Shown here one piece after another: positions 12,882 to 25,079 of a stretch of 64,000 nt of DNA. A program made the position numbers and the translations under genes. The number at the start of each line of letters is the position of its first letter. The stretch's first letter is position 1. Source of the stretch: Crocodylus rhombifer (taxonomy: Eukaryota > Chordata > Crocodylia > Crocodylidae); NCBI GenBank assembly GCA_038503035.1, contig JAVSML010000982.1, positions 1 to 64,000 on the forward strand. Reading direction: 5' to 3'. Below the pieces are notes generated by a model. It was not told the DNA's origin, made no database searches, and saw only the letters and a list, made by a program, of their open reading frames with translations.

Positions 12882-12962
12882 GGGATATAAGTCCAGTGTC
12901 TCAGCATGCAAGGGAAGCCACCCCTACTTACGACAGGGAGAGAAGATCCTGGGAGAGAGAGG
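12882..12962 (+). repeat. LTR-like direct repeat, right copy
   Basis: This is the second copy of the TATA-containing repeat at 10879-10962, in the same orientation. It lies after the gag fragment and the palindrome, where a 3' LTR would be expected. Confidence 0.5.
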
Positions 12963-14194
12963 CTGCCGGAGATGAACGGGCAAGTACCCAAACTGCTCAG
13001 GAGTGCTGGGGATGGGATGACTCTGATGGGGGTAGGGCCTGCTACAGGGTGGAGGAGGCCACAAGCAGGGCTGCCTGGGTGCACTCCCTTGCTATAGGTG
13101 CCAGAAGTTAGCTCCAATTTAGAGGGGCAGAGACCAGTGTAGTGACGCTGGACCCCCAGAAGGGGCTGCCGTCAAGGCAGAGCCGATACCTGGGAGCTGA
13201 GATCTTAATTAGTGGACCAAGGTGCAACCAGAGAAAAATGGGGCCAAGGCCATGACAGCTGAAGCCCCAGCAAGCCCTCAGAAGCCTATGGAAGGAGTCC
13301 CCCCTGAAAGGGGAAGTGCTGAGGGAGAGCAAAGGCCCCCAGGAGGGGACTGGTTTTGCTGGGCAGACAAGGCTACCCCTGAGGTTACTCCTGGCCCCAG
13401 GGACCTCTCCCCCAACAGTAAACAAACAACATCAAAATCATGGCAGGAAAGGGATGGGAGGTGAAGTGGGAGTGGGAAAGAGCCAACAAGTGGTGCAGAT
13501 CACAAGGAGGGGACTAAATGCCAGGGTGGGTACCCCCTTGCCCCCCCCAGCTCCCCTCCCCCCCTCCACAGGTCTTACACTTACTGCTTTTTAAATTAGC
13601 CTTTGAAAGGAACTCAGGCATCGTGGTTAGCTGGAATGAAGGCTCCTCTCTACAGTGCATGGGACAGCATCCTGTATGATGGATGCAGCAAGGTCTCCTT
13701 GATAGTTTTACAAATCTTATTTCTATACCGAGTCCTGACCTACCAGCCAATTTATTTGATGCCTTGACCTCCAGTGAGATTGCAGTCTGATCAGGTGAAT
13801 GCAGAAGCCTAATTCAGCTGCCAGAGTTGACACCACTGACCTTCATGCCTGCTGTTACCAAAATCTACAAATCGCTTTAACAAGCTCGCTTCTGAATTGT
13901 GGGTACTTAGAAAAGCATTGTCCTTCATCTGAAAGAAAAAGAGAACTAGTGTTTCAGACAGATGAAAGGCCAGGGCATAAGAGGCGTGCAACATGGACAT
14001 TACAATAATAAGGCCAAAGAACAAGATTTGGGCTTGACAAGAACACATGCAGTGGGAGTGACTGGCACAATATAAGAAAGGTGCTCAGACCAAGATTGCC
14101 TCTAAGATGCATTACAGAGCACGAAACATTTCTTCAGTATTGCCTAATAAACTGGGAGATTAGCAGGGAGGCAGAGAGACCTATCAGGTCATGT
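12963..14194. other. Unassigned sequence
   Basis: No domain was recognised. A plus-strand frame at 13222-13464 is charged and proline-rich and might be a remnant of the flanking retroelement, but it shows no zinc knuckle or protease motif. A C-rich tract lies at 13540-13570. Confidence 0.4.
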
Positions 14195-14195
14195 A

Positions 14196-14262
14196 AGAGA
14201 AAGAAAGAAAGAGAGAGAGTACAATAAAGAGTGAGAGAAAGCATGCAAGAGAGAGTGAGCAT
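14196..14262. repeat. GA-rich microsatellite
   Basis: An interrupted (GAAA)n/(GA)n tract. Confidence 0.85.
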
Positions 14263-14848
14263 GTGCACCTCAAACAACAGTGGTTTGGGTCACTGGACTC
14301 TCTCTTTTTTACCTCTGCGATAGCAGGCCGCACTTTCCGCATATTTCACAACCACAAGAGTGTTGGAACAGAACCTCTGCAGAAAGGCAAACATTGAAGT
14401 TTGATGCTTTCCCTGTTTCCCCTGGGGGACTCCAGTGGGGTTTCATGGGGCTAGCATCCAAAACAAGAGTCTGTGTATTTCAGGAGTCTTCAAGTTGGGA
14501 AATGTCCCATTTTTAATTTGTGTGAGCACTGCGACTCCTTCTCTGTTGCCAGACAAAGCTCTACGGGACAAGCCCCAAGTACGGCTGTTTTCAGGCTTTT
14601 TAATAAATGCATGTCATGGGACACAGCCAGCAGCTCCAGAACACAAGGAGTACTATAGGTTGTGAAAAGAAGCTGGATCCAGTGCTGCAGACATTCTTCT
14701 TTATTTGCTGTAAGAGACTTTGACAGCAGGAGCTGCTGTCCTGCCGTGGTCTCGGTCTCATGGAAGGTCAAGGTCATGCGTCCAAAGAGAGAACTAAGCA
14801 AGGAAACAAGAGCAGTGCTAGTCCTTCTGGGCACGCTGGGGGTGGGGA

Positions 14849-15092
14849 GGGGCCACACTGTAATTAAAGCAGCTCCAAGAGCTGCTCTAACTATAGTGCC
14901 ACAGCATCTCATGTATCAGCGTCCCTGTGCTTCAAAATGGCAGCAGAGGTGCTTGAACTAAAGCCTGTCGAACAAGCTTTAGTTCAATGCCCCCCCCCCC
15001 ACCATTTTTAATCATAGGGACACTGATACATGAGATGCTGTGGCGCTATAATTAGAGCAGCTCTTGGAGCCACTTTAATTAAAGTGTGGGGG
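14849..15092. mobile_element. Foldback (palindromic) DNA element
   Basis: The arms at 14852-14940 and 14997-15089 are inverted copies of one another with only a few mismatches (CACAGCATCTCATGTATCAG in the left arm, its complement in the right). The spacer contains a second perfect inverted repeat (TGAACTAAAGC at 14954-14964, complement at 14976-14986) and a run of C. The structure is that of a non-autonomous foldback element or MITE. A further imperfect palindrome (15110-15170) may belong to the same element. No target duplication was identified. Confidence 0.8.
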
Positions 15093-15214
15093 GCTGCTAG
15101 AGTGAGGTAATTACCATGCTGTAGCAGACTAGATTAATTGAATCTGCTCTGATGTGTTGTAATTACAGTGTATCAGAGCAGCCTCTGTGCTTGTGTATAG
15201 GCACCCTCTGTGAC

Positions 15215-18200
15215 CAGAAATTCAAAAAAGCATTTAGTCATGTTGGGGACCCCCCTGCTTGTCAAAGACCCTATTCAGGCAGGCCAGCCAGGGCTAATTG
15301 GCTAGGCAGCCAAACCTGCTTGGGGTTTTAATGGACAGTTCTACCCCAGATAATTAATGCTTTGGCTTCCTGGTTGGCTGTTGGAAGTGCAGCTACCCAT
15401 TTAGTCTCACCTGTGGCAGCAGTGTCTAGGCCAGCCAATAGTACCGACTCATCTCTGCTTTCGTGAGCCTCCTGGTTCCTGGCTTCCCTGCTGTTCTGCT
15501 TTCTGACCCTGATTTGGTTCTGCAACACGTGGGGGTGACACATGGGGGGTACCTGCCCCCCCCTGAGATTTCTGTGCAGATGGGGTGGTGTGGGGCATAA
15601 GACTGCAGCCCAGCCAGAGCCAGCAGCCAGGAGTTGTGGGGGAGGCATGGGTGTGCCCCACCCCCATCAAAACTTACATGTCATCTATGGCTCTGATCCT
15701 GGACTCTGGCCATTGGATTGGTTTTCTGGTTTTTGGACCTCACTTGCTCAGTTCCTGGACCCTAGCTTATGAATTTCCACCTCAGTTTTGACTTGGTTAC
15801 AGCCTTCTGAATTCTGACCCTTCTGCATTTGGACTCTACCTCTGCACTGCTGGTAACTTGAGCCCTGATTCTTGTCCCCTGATGCGTCTGTGGTTTAGCT
15901 CCTGCCCTTCCCCAGTGGCCTAATCACTAGGCCAAGCTGCTTATGCTCCGGTCCCTTACACCAGGGCCCTCACCCTTTCAAGGGGGTAAGCCATGCCCAT
16001 CTGAGAAAGGCGCTGTCCCCTTAGGTTAGGGATACTATGGGAACAATGCTTCCCTTCTAGCCATTAAAATGATCTGTCTTATCTTTCAGATACTGTGAAA
16101 CAAGCCTCCTGTGTTCTGTCAGGCTCCATGGGATGTGATCTACTGTGTGTTGACTGAAGATAAACTGCACATGTGCCCACATACTGTAGCAGCCACTTCG
16201 GCCCAGCACAGTGATAGTCCCTCAGTTTAGATACCTGCCCTAGTCTCAAGTCAGGCATCAGGCAACCAGTCTAAACTGAAATCATTGAACTGTCATTGAG
16301 TTGCAGCCAGCAGGAATGGCGATGTCCCCAGCACCCACGTGAATGGTCGGAGGGCAGAAACTGCCAATTCAGGTAACCCAGGATGAATTGCAAGGTTTGC
16401 TTGTCTCCTGTTTTGGCTGTGTGGATGGCTGGCAGCTTCCCTTTTTTCAGTCTGCATGTTTCATCGTGCAGGCTATAAAGATGGGAGCAGGGTTTGTGCA
16501 GCAGACTGTCAGTCGGTGCCTGATTCAATCAGACAATGCTATGCAAGAGAAAAACATGAAATCCTCATTGATGATTCACTGGTGCTACATGTTCCACACT
16601 GCTTCAGCAATTATGCGTTACAATATTTTCATGCTAATGGAATCCTAGGATGCAGGAGGCCCTGGTGACAATGTGTACTTCATTCCAAGAAAAATGATAT
16701 TGGACACTTGGCAATCTCCTTCAAGGAGATTCAGTTGCAAACAGGGAATATAGTAAAGAGAACAAGGAAAGTACAATTAGACTTAGCCTTTATTTGACAT
16801 GCTGCCATATTAGTGTCACATCCTCTGTTACGGTAAATTTCTTCCTGACTGAGCATCAGGAACTAGATTTCTGTCACTGTGAACTGATATTAAAAAAAAA
16901 AAAAATCCTTTTCCTGGATTCCAGTTGTGATTGCTAGAAGAAACCCCAAATATGGCTCTGAAATTCTTTACGTTTTTGATGATGCTACAAAGCTAACATG
17001 GCTGATAATCTGGCCTTGCTCAGACCAAGCAGTCTGATGCAATTTAAAATACAGATTATTATTGGTAAGAGATGGAAACTATGTTAGTGTTAAAAATGGT
17101 ACTTGAACAGTACTACTGAAAGTGTTGGACTCCTTGCCTTGGACTTTAAATCTTCTGGCTATTCACAGAATAGCGACAGTTCAAGCCATTGGAGTTCAAG
17201 GCTCTACAGTCTCCCCGCTGCCTCCCACATCCTTTAGGATGTAGGGAAAGATTACATTCTGGTCTTATCTCTGGGAGATTGTTTTTAAGGTCTCAGATGA
17301 ATGCCACCTGCAAGGGTGGCTGATGGGTGATGGATAGGGGGTCTACTCAACTCAGGATTGAATTTAAGAACAAAGAACTTAAAAGACCAACTTAATAAAA
17401 ATTAAATGCCTCAGTTCCAGGAGGTCCTTACTGTGGTGGCCTGGCCTCACAGCCCTCCTAGGGTCAGGGGGGAAGGTGCCAGTTGGCGGGACAGCACAAG
17501 ATGCATCAGACAATATAGCAGTTGTTCTCTCATCCCACCTCCTCTGCCAGGGCCTCTCTTCCAATTGGCAATGACAGGTGGGACTGGCAAAGCACATCCA
17601 GGAAATATCTGCAAAATCTGCTCTTTATACTGTGACCAACCTGCAAGAGTTGTTTAGTCTCACCGTGTTTTAAGTGGTTCCCTAGTGAGGGGCATTCAAA
17701 TACTGGAGAGCTGCATGGGCTCATCAATCTCAAGAACTCTGAGCAGTCCTCACAGTACAAGCTGGTAGTCACTACCAAACTCAAATTCATTTAACTTGGA
17801 GACCTAGGCAAAGCTGTGAACATTTGCATTTAGGGCACATTTCCATTGCTATTCTCTACTCTCATCTTATTCTCTGGATGTACATAAATGATTTGGGTCT
17901 CTAGAACCATCAGCTGGGAACCTCTTACTGGTAAAAAAGCAAAGGGTAAAGATGTGAATATACATTCTTATTTTCTAAGAAAATGTTGATCCCTGTGCAC
18001 ATGTAAAATATTACAAAACAATCTAGGAGCTGTTTTCAAAGGATGTGCAGAGCAACCCCATTATAAAATACTGAAAAACCTAGTTACTATAAAGCAATTT
18101 TCTCCTACGTACTGGTTCAAGATTAAAATGGTAATTATCTTGCAAATTACTGTAACTGTCTTTTGTAAATATGGCAATATTTGAGATGTGACTAGCTGCA

Positions 18201-18738
18201 GTCTAAAGGATAATGTGCTTAATAAAATGTATCTTCAGAGTATTGTGAAGAAGCAGAGCATATTAGTTTTTAAGGTGACAATACTATAATTTCTGCATGA
18301 TATAGCCCATTCTTGCTCTCTACCTCTATTTTAAAAGAACAAGCTAATCATTTTTTTCCTTTTGGGAAATTTTCTTCTGAATAATTCACAACTTCCTACT
18401 GAATGTGCTTAGTAACTTTTTACCCTCTCAAAAGCTTTAGGCTGGTCTCTCCACAGTATAAAACACCTACAAGTGAAAGGGAATTAGGTCCCTTAGTCCA
18501 TAAAGATTTCTTGAAAGTTCCCAGCTTCAGTTCTGCCTGGATGCTTTTGCTTTGAATAGTGGAAATACTGAAAAGCTTGAAATGTTTAGCTAGCACAGTG
18601 ATGCGTATGACTGACAGAAATGCAAATAGACACATTAATAGTTGGATAAACTTTGTAAAAATACCATAATATAAAGACACTAAGGAATTATTTCCTCTGC
18701 TTTAAGGATGAGTGAATCAAACTTTCAGGCCTATGCCA
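15215..18738. other. Unassigned sequence
   Basis: No gene or repeat family was recognised. All open frames are under about 110 codons with no motif. A13 lies near 16892-16904. Confidence 0.45.
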
Positions 18739-18739
18739 T

Positions 18740-18797
18740 TCAGAAGATTAGACTAGGCAGTCACAATGATTCCTTCTGGCTTTAAAGTACATCACTC
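18740..18797 (+). mobile_element. Old CR1 3'-tail fragment (possible)
   Basis: The stretch GACTAGGCAGTCACAATGAT and the following TTCCTTCTGGCTTTAAA resemble the 3' UTR tail of older CR1 subfamilies. No coding part is attached, so this is a weak call from a short match. Confidence 0.45.
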
Positions 18798-18865
18798 TGT
18801 TTTCAGTCCTTCAAAACAGCTTCAAAACCTGTGATTTGGAATTATTATGCAAGTGTTTGTTGCAG

Positions 18866-19113
18866 TCATCAGGGTTATGTAATACCAAATGCACAACCAC
18901 TCCCAGTTCTCTTCATATATAAATATAAACATAAATATAAACAAAACCAGCAGCACCTAATGTGGGATACCTGGTATCATGTTTTCCTCAGTGAATACAT
19001 TTTTTTTTTAACGTCCAAATTTATCTTTTTATTATAATAACACATGAATAACAAAATACAAATCAAAACATTATAAAGAAAAACATTAAAAATCAAAATA
19101 TGTACATATATAC
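18866..19113 (-). repeat. Gypsy 3' LTR remnant (dispersed repeat, copy 1)
   Basis: This is homologous to 37805-38040 in the same orientation. Shared parts include AGCAGCACCTAATGTGGGAT, then a stretch rich in ACAAAT, and TGTACATATA at the end. In the minus-strand element this would be the downstream LTR. It is cut at 19113 by a hAT-like element. The upstream part expected from the other copy was not found. Confidence 0.55.
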
Positions 19114-19934
19114 TAGGGCTGTACAAAGCTTCAGGTACTGATTCAATTCAGAGGAGATTCGTCCCAATTTGGTGACAAGTCTCCGAATCCAAATCAAATC
19201 AGGGAACCAATTAAAAGGTCTGAATCAATTCAAAGCTCTTTGAATCTTTGGAAAAGATTTGGAGAGCATTGATGATTCTGGCAGGTCCCGGTGGCTGCAG
19301 CAGGGAGCTGCAGTTGACTCTGCGCTGGTAAGTACTAGGGGTGGGGGAGAGGGGGTTGGGAGAGAGGGGAGGGGACCATGGTGGGACCCCTGCCAGGCCT
19401 CATCCCCTGCCTGCTCGCTCCCCCAGCCCTCCTGAGTGCCCCTGACTCCCACCTGCTCTCCCAGCCCTCCCCATGGCTGCCCTATTTGCCCCAGCTCTAG
19501 TCCTTTAAAAAAAGCCGCTATTCACTGGCTGCTGTCAGGTGGGGGGGGCAGGGACAGCGATCCCCACTGCCTCCCCCTGCCCCACACCACGGGGGCTCTA
19601 CTATGAGCCTACGACCCCCTCCCACTCTCCCAGCCCCCCCGCCATGGGTGCCCCACCCACCCCATCTCTGGCCCTTTAAAAAAAAACAAACCCTGAACTC
19701 ACCGGCTGGAGCAGCGGGGATCACTTTCCCACCGGGCAGGAACCGGTGAGTTGGAGCTTTTTTTTTTTTTTAAAGGGCTGGAGCTGGGGTGGGTGGGGCA
19801 GCCATGGGCAGGGATGGGACAGTGGGCAGAGGTCGAGGGGCTCATGGCAGAGCCCTCCAAGAGGCAGGGGACAGCAGGGGGAAGCGGGGATCGTCTCCCC
19901 ATCTGGCAGCACCTGGTGAGTGGGGGCTTTCTTT
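19114..19934. mobile_element. hAT-like palindromic element, right end missing
   Basis: It begins TAGGGCTGTACAAAGCTTCA, like the terminus of the complete element at 23049-23809, and has the same fields of AATC/GATT motifs. Its interior is a GC-rich palindrome with arms 19641-19705 and 19742-19808 centred near 19723. No matching right terminus (GCACACCCCTA-like) occurs before the CR1 fragment that follows, so it is truncated or rearranged. Confidence 0.65.
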
Positions 19935-20838
19935 TTCATTCCCCAGTCTGTAAGTGTGCTGTTGATTTTTTTCTCCCTAGGTGCAGCACTCTGCACTTAT
20001 CTTTGATAAACTGCATTCTATTCTTTTCTGCTCACTTTTCCAACCTGTCCAAATCCACTTGAATCCATTTCCTGCCCCCAAGTTTGTTTACTTTGCCCCA
20101 TAATTTAGTGTCATCCACGAATTCGGACAGAGTACTCACGACAACCTCATCCAAGTCACTGATGAAGATATTGTACAGCACTGGTCCAGGGACTGAACCT
20201 TGGGGGACTCCACTGCCCACATCTTTCCAGGTCAATATGGACCCATCCAGCATCACATTCTAGGTGCATCCTGTAAGCTAATTTTCCACCCACCAAACTG
20301 TGTAATCATTTATGACACAGCCGCTTAATGTATTTATAAGAATGGGATGAGACACCGCATTGAAGGCCTTTTTGAAATCCAAGTAAATGACACCTACTTT
20401 TATTCCTTTGTCTAAACACTTGGTTACCTGATAATAAAAAGAATCAAGGTTAGTCAGACGGGATCTACCTGCTATGAATCTATGCTGATTGCCCTTCAGA
20501 ATTATTTTTCCCATTGGACTCTGACAAATGTATTCCTTAACAATTTTTTCAAAGGTTTTCCTGAGGATAGAGGTGAGATTAACTGGCCTATAGTTGCCTA
20601 GATCCTCTTTTCTCTTGTTCTTGAAAATAGGAAGCATATTAGCCCTTTTCCACTCCTCTGGGACCTGTCCTGAGCATCATGAGTGCTCAAACAGTTGGGC
20701 CAGTAGTTCAGCTATGACACTGGCCAATTCCTCCAGCACCCTTGAATGAAGATCCAAGGTTCCTAGATCTTCTGTTGAGAGTTTTCTCAGAGCACTCCCC
20801 TCTGTGTCCAACTCCTCAAACATTCCTGACTTGTTCTT
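19935..20838 (-). pseudogene. CR1 LINE copy C, reverse transcriptase fragment
   Basis: Read on the minus strand it starts near 20838 in the segment before the RT (HSRVLEELASVIAELLAQLFEHS). It passes through NYRPVNLTSILRKTFEKIV, a conserved GNQHRFIAGRSRLTNL and VIYLDFKKAFNAVSH, then VPQGSVPGPVLYNIFISDLD. The catalytic box reads FVDDTKLWG. It ends after DKCRVLHLG-like coding. Frames shift more than once, and the 3' part and tail are missing. It belongs to a different CR1 subfamily from copies B and E (IFKNKRKEDLG instead of IFKKGRRVDPA). It is inserted in the gypsy element. Confidence 0.85.
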
Positions 20839-21074
20839 TTTTACCCTCTCTCTCTCTCTTCCCTTGACCTCAGTGTTAAACCCAACATGGCTACCAGCCT
20901 ATCCCCACTGACATTCTCAAGATGAATGTACTCTGAAAAGGTCCCTTCTACAGCACAAGGAAGGTTACACTCTTCCCTGCTGAACCACTGACATCCTGGC
21001 AGGGCACATAAAATATCTGATATGTTCATATAAATAAATCAGTTACATATATAACATTAGACAGCCATTTCAGG

Positions 21075-21282
21075 ACTTTAATAGTCAAACTTAGTCAGTT
21101 GGGAAAAATGAGTAATGGAATCCTTTATTCTACTGAGTGGTTTAGGGACCACCTCTCCTGAGGCTTCTGAATTCTCAGGAAGTTCTGGAATAGTTATGGC
21201 TTGACCTTCAATATCTTCAGTTTTATTTTGCTTGACAGCTGGCACATACTCCACAACATCCACATTTAGTTCAAAGTGGGGA
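21075..21282 (-). pseudogene. Gypsy pol C-terminal end (last segment)
   Basis: An open minus-strand frame encodes an acidic, hydrophilic segment (VVEYVPAVKQNKTED, IPELPENSEAS) ending at a stop near 21078. It continues the frame that breaks off at 22613 on the other side of the inserted palindromic element, so I read it as the end of the gypsy polyprotein. It has no recognised domain. Sequence 20839-21074, next to it, holds no feature I can name. Confidence 0.4.
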
Positions 21283-22612
21283 TATCTGCATGGGCAATTA
21301 ATGCAAAGCAATAAACTCTGGAGCAGCTTGTGCCAAAGTAAACTGCTCCCAAGCGCAGTGTCTACATGTGCACAAGGGACAGTAGCAATTTGAGCTGGGG
21401 CAGAGCAGGCCCCCCACTGGCTGGGTTGACTGGGTTCAATTTATACCTGAGGTCAGCATCTACCCATGCGTTTCAGCACAGTAAATTACTCCACCATAAG
21501 GTAGTTCTATCCTCAACAGTACTATCTGATGGCAGATTTAATTGGTTTACTGCACACTAATAGTAGCACATGTGCAGATGCTTACTTCTCAGTAATTTGC
21601 TTTAATCATGAGTACATTTGCTACCTGTAAATATAAGTAGTAAATTTACTTTTGAGTAATTACTGCTCAGTATGACCCACGTAGAATGAACCAGGAAAAT
21701 ATGTGCTCCTGGTCAGCCAGGCAGTAGGGGGTGGGAGATTGCTCCCTGCTTCTGGGAGCTGCCTGCTGCTGGGGCAAGCTCCACTGCAGGGACAATGTTC
21801 TCATGCCCTGGCAGCAGGGAACTCCCACCCCTGCTCCCTGATTGTGATCAGGGAGCAGGGGATGGGGGCTCCGTGCTGCTGAGGCAGGGGGGCATTGTCT
21901 CCACCCAGGATCCAGTGGCAGAGCCCGCCCCAGCAGCAAGCAGCTTCCAGGGGCAGGAAGCAATGTCCTAACCCTCACCAGAAGACAGCTGTCTCCTGGC
22001 CCATGCTCCCTACCACCCCCTGGGCTACAGGGGGCCAGTAGCAAGTATGCTTCTGCTTCCCTGCACATGTAGATGCCTGCCTGGGGTTGGTTTACTCTAC
22101 AGTAAATTACTCTAGAGTAAACCCACCTTGGAGCATTTTGCACATGTACCAAAATTAGAGCTAATTAACCTACTGTGCAGTAAAGTGCAGAACTGCACTG
22201 GAGTTTATTGCATCACATTTATACCACATAGAGACATGTCCACTGAGAATCACCAGGTGAATCTATATGTTCACTTTACTGGGGCGTAGACTAATTAGCT
22301 CCACAGTAAGGTGTCACTATCTGTATATGCATCAGTATTAGGGGGAGTAAACTAATTGATTCTGCTGTAAGATAGTACTGTCAGGGACATTACTACCTTA
22401 TGGCAGAGTAATTTACTGCTCTGAAATGAACATGTAGATGGCGACCATGGGTGTTAATTGTGCCCAGTCAGCCCAGCCAACCGAGGGCCTGTTCTGCCCC
22501 AGCTCAAATTGCTACTGTCCTGGGCATACATGTAGGCTCTGTACTCGGGAGCAGTTTACTCCAGTGCAAACTGTTCCAGAGTTTATTCCTTCACCTTAAT
22601 TGGATATGTGGA
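21283..22612. mobile_element. 1.3-kb palindromic TIR element inserted in gypsy pol
   Basis: Long inverted repeats form the ends: AATAAACTCTGGAGCAG and AGTTTACTC-type words at 21310-21350 recur inverted at 22540-22590. GACAGTAGCAATTTGAGCTG at 21380-21399 has its complement near 22499-22518. The middle (21690-22110) is GC-rich and itself symmetric. Related sequence occurs at 50.85-51.18 kb. No transposase frame was found, so it is non-autonomous. The superfamily is uncertain. Confidence 0.7.
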
Positions 22613-23048
22613 TGCACCCACTGACTTCATCTCCAATTTAAAAAGATTCATCCATGGTAAATTCAGGGTCTTGATCATCTGAAATTACTTCACTTGGATT
22701 CTGTTGAGTACATCTATGTATACTTTGTGCGATTTTGGACAAATTGCTAGCCAAAGTGTGAAATGCTGAAATAAATCTATATGGATAATGCATGTCTCAG
22801 TAAAGTGTTCTGGTAGGGCCATAACCTCTTTTACATATACTGTACTTTACTACATATACAGATGAATTATTAATTGTTTATCAACAGTGTGGACTATGGG
22901 TTCCCACTTGTCTGCTGATTTATTCTTTACCCTTGGTATCAAGTTTTGATTTAGCGCTCTGTCACCTTTTGAAATGACTGAATGTTTAATTCTTTCATCT
23001 TACTGCTACATATTTGCTACCTGGCTCTTTTCAGCCTCTAGTACTCAG
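22613..23048 (-). pseudogene. Gypsy integrase C-terminal region
   Basis: The minus-strand translation gives KNKSADKWEPIVHTVDKQL near 22950-22870, matching the conserved KLADRWE-type segment after the gypsy integrase core, and then ASNLSKIAQSIHRCTQQNPS. Stops and at least one shift are present. It joins the integrase at 23818 once the hAT element between them is skipped. Confidence 0.6.
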
Positions 23049-23809
23049 TAGGGTTGTGCAAAGCTTCAGTCCCTGATTTGATTCGATGGAGATTCAGCCC
23101 AATTTGGTGGCTGAATGTCTGAATCTGAATCAAATCAGGAGACCCTTTAATCTCTCCAAATCAAATTAGTATCCCCTGAATTAATTTGGAGAGATTTGGA
23201 AAGATTCATAGATTCAGACATAGACACAGCTTTAAATGCTTTTTCTACATACCTCAAGGTACTAGGTGACTCGTCAACGCTGTGATAGTGGGGCAGATGG
23301 AGTGTCCCACAGAAGTGTGGGGCGCTCCCCAGTGCGCTCTGCAGCAGGCCTGGAAGTGGACCAGAAGTACGTCAAGTTCACTTCCAGGTCCACTAGGGAG
23401 CCCCCCTGGCTCAGCGACTGGTGCCTCCTGGGTCTGGGGGGGCACCCGGATTCCCCCTATGGCTGATTGCTGAGCCAGAGGGGCTTAGGGGGCCCTGTGG
23501 CATGCACTTCTGGTCCACATCCGGGTTTGCCACTGAGCACGCAGGGGGCCCCCCATGCTCCTGTGGGACACTCCATTTGTCCCAGCATTGCAGCATTCAC
23601 AAGCTACGCCTGGCAGTTTGAGGTATGTAGAAAAAACATTTAAAGCTGTGTCTATGTCCAAATTGCTGATTTTCCAAATCAGCATCGAATCTTCAGATTT
23701 GGAATCAGCCAAATGGAATCAGGGACAATGATCCAAATCAACAAATCAAATCACTGTCCCTGATTTGGGCTGAATCTGAGTAAAAAACGGCCTGCTTTGC
23801 ACACCCCTA
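23049..23809. mobile_element. hAT-type palindromic non-autonomous transposon
   Basis: The termini are inverted: TAGGGTTGTGCAAAGC at the left, and GCTTTGCACACCCCTA at the right. The 8 bases on either side (GTACTCAG at 23041-23048, GCACTCAG at 23810-23817) form an 8-bp target-site duplication with one mismatch, the hAT length. Almost the whole 761 bases are palindromic. For example TACATACCTCAAG at the left matches TTGAGGTATGTAG at the right, and GGAGTGTCCCACAG pairs with CTGTGGGACACTCC. It interrupts gypsy integrase. There is no coding capacity. Confidence 0.88.
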
Positions 23810-23817
23810 GCACTCAG

Positions 23818-24600
23818 ATCATCTGTACACTTGAGCCTTCTTCTTAATTCTTTATCATAGCTTTGACCAGATGCTGAATATTCTGCCCACTTGATTCTAA
23901 AACTTTTATCAATGGGGAGAAAAGGCTGCATAAGGAGAAAATTCAGTTACATTGTTGTCAGTACAATTATAATCATGGACTATACCTATGTATGTACAGT
24001 CATACATGGCTGTACATAAGTATACCAAGTAAATTTCTTCTCATCTTCCAAGGTCCCAAGCACCTTTAGGAGTATCCTATGAAATCATTTCACTGGATTA
24101 CCCATGTGATGGTAAGGGATTGTGAGAGACATTACTCCACAAATTTCATTAAGTTCAGCTATTAATTCTGATTTGAAGTTGGAGGTTTGATCACTATGAA
24201 TACTCATTGGAAAGCCATATTGACTTATAAAGTTCTCCCAAAGTGTACTTGCAACAGTTTTGTGGTCTAATGTTTGGTTGGATAGGCTTGGGCATATTTT
24301 GTAAAGTGATCAGTAATGACAATGCAGAGCAGTGCACTGACCTGTACATTTTCCAGCTCTGCTACTCTATCTACCTTAACTTTCTTGTGAATACACCTTT
24401 CACTTGTATGGCATTTCTTCTCAATGTCTTCATCTTTGGCCAGCAGAATTGGTCACACGCTAATTCCAGAGTCCCCTCTCCATCCAGGTATCTAGTTTCA
24501 TTATGGATACCAGTTAAAGCTTGAGTCAGGTGAATGTATGACACCACAAGGTTTTGGATGTTTTCACCATTTCTTTGAACAAGACAATACAATACTCCCC
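23818..24600 (-). pseudogene. Gypsy integrase (zinc-binding domain and catalytic core)
   Basis: The minus-strand reading starts with the zinc-binding region (IHNETRYLDGEGTLELACDQ then FCWPKMK). The core follows with ITDHFTKYAQAYPTKH, which holds the first catalytic Asp, and FPMSIHSDQTSNFKSEL with the second. The segment around GNP, where the third catalytic acid is expected, reads VK followed by a stop, so the Glu is lost. Then LLKVLGTLEDEKKFTW and QPFLPIDKSFRIKWAEYS continue until the hAT element at 23817. Several stops and shifts show an inactive copy. Confidence 0.85.
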
Positions 24601-25079
24601 CTTCAAACTGTAACTTATTGCTCTCCTTTCACATCAAATGCACTTCATAAAATTCACATTTTTTACCTTCTGCATTTAGGGCTTGACTATTTTCTAGTAG
24701 TCTTATCATTTGTGAAAAGTACCTACCCTTCCTTTGGAGTTGCCTTCACCCATTGGATGGAATGTCTGGTAAATAGGGGGTTCCTAGTCATACTATTGGG
24801 ACTTCATATTCTCATGGTATGGCTTCTTCTCCACATGGCAGAACCTCTGCTAGGTTGACCCTTCATGTGACTTATCCTTTGGTTTGTTTTCTTGAAGCAC
24901 TCTGGAGTGTACTACTGCCTCAACAAGCATGTTGGATATTGCCTCATCTTGTCCTTTTGATTGAACTCTGGAAATCATCTTTTGGATCATCTTTTCCAAT
25001 TTTCTTGAGTCATAGTTGTATATAATTTCATGGGGAATACTTGACTAACCATCTGCATCAATATTCTGTCTTCAAGCTT

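Noticed and set aside
11166..13117. Many long proline/glycine-rich frames on both strands
   Set aside because: They overlap in up to six frames over GC-rich palindromic sequence. Composition and symmetry explain them; no start context, domain or conservation supports a gene.
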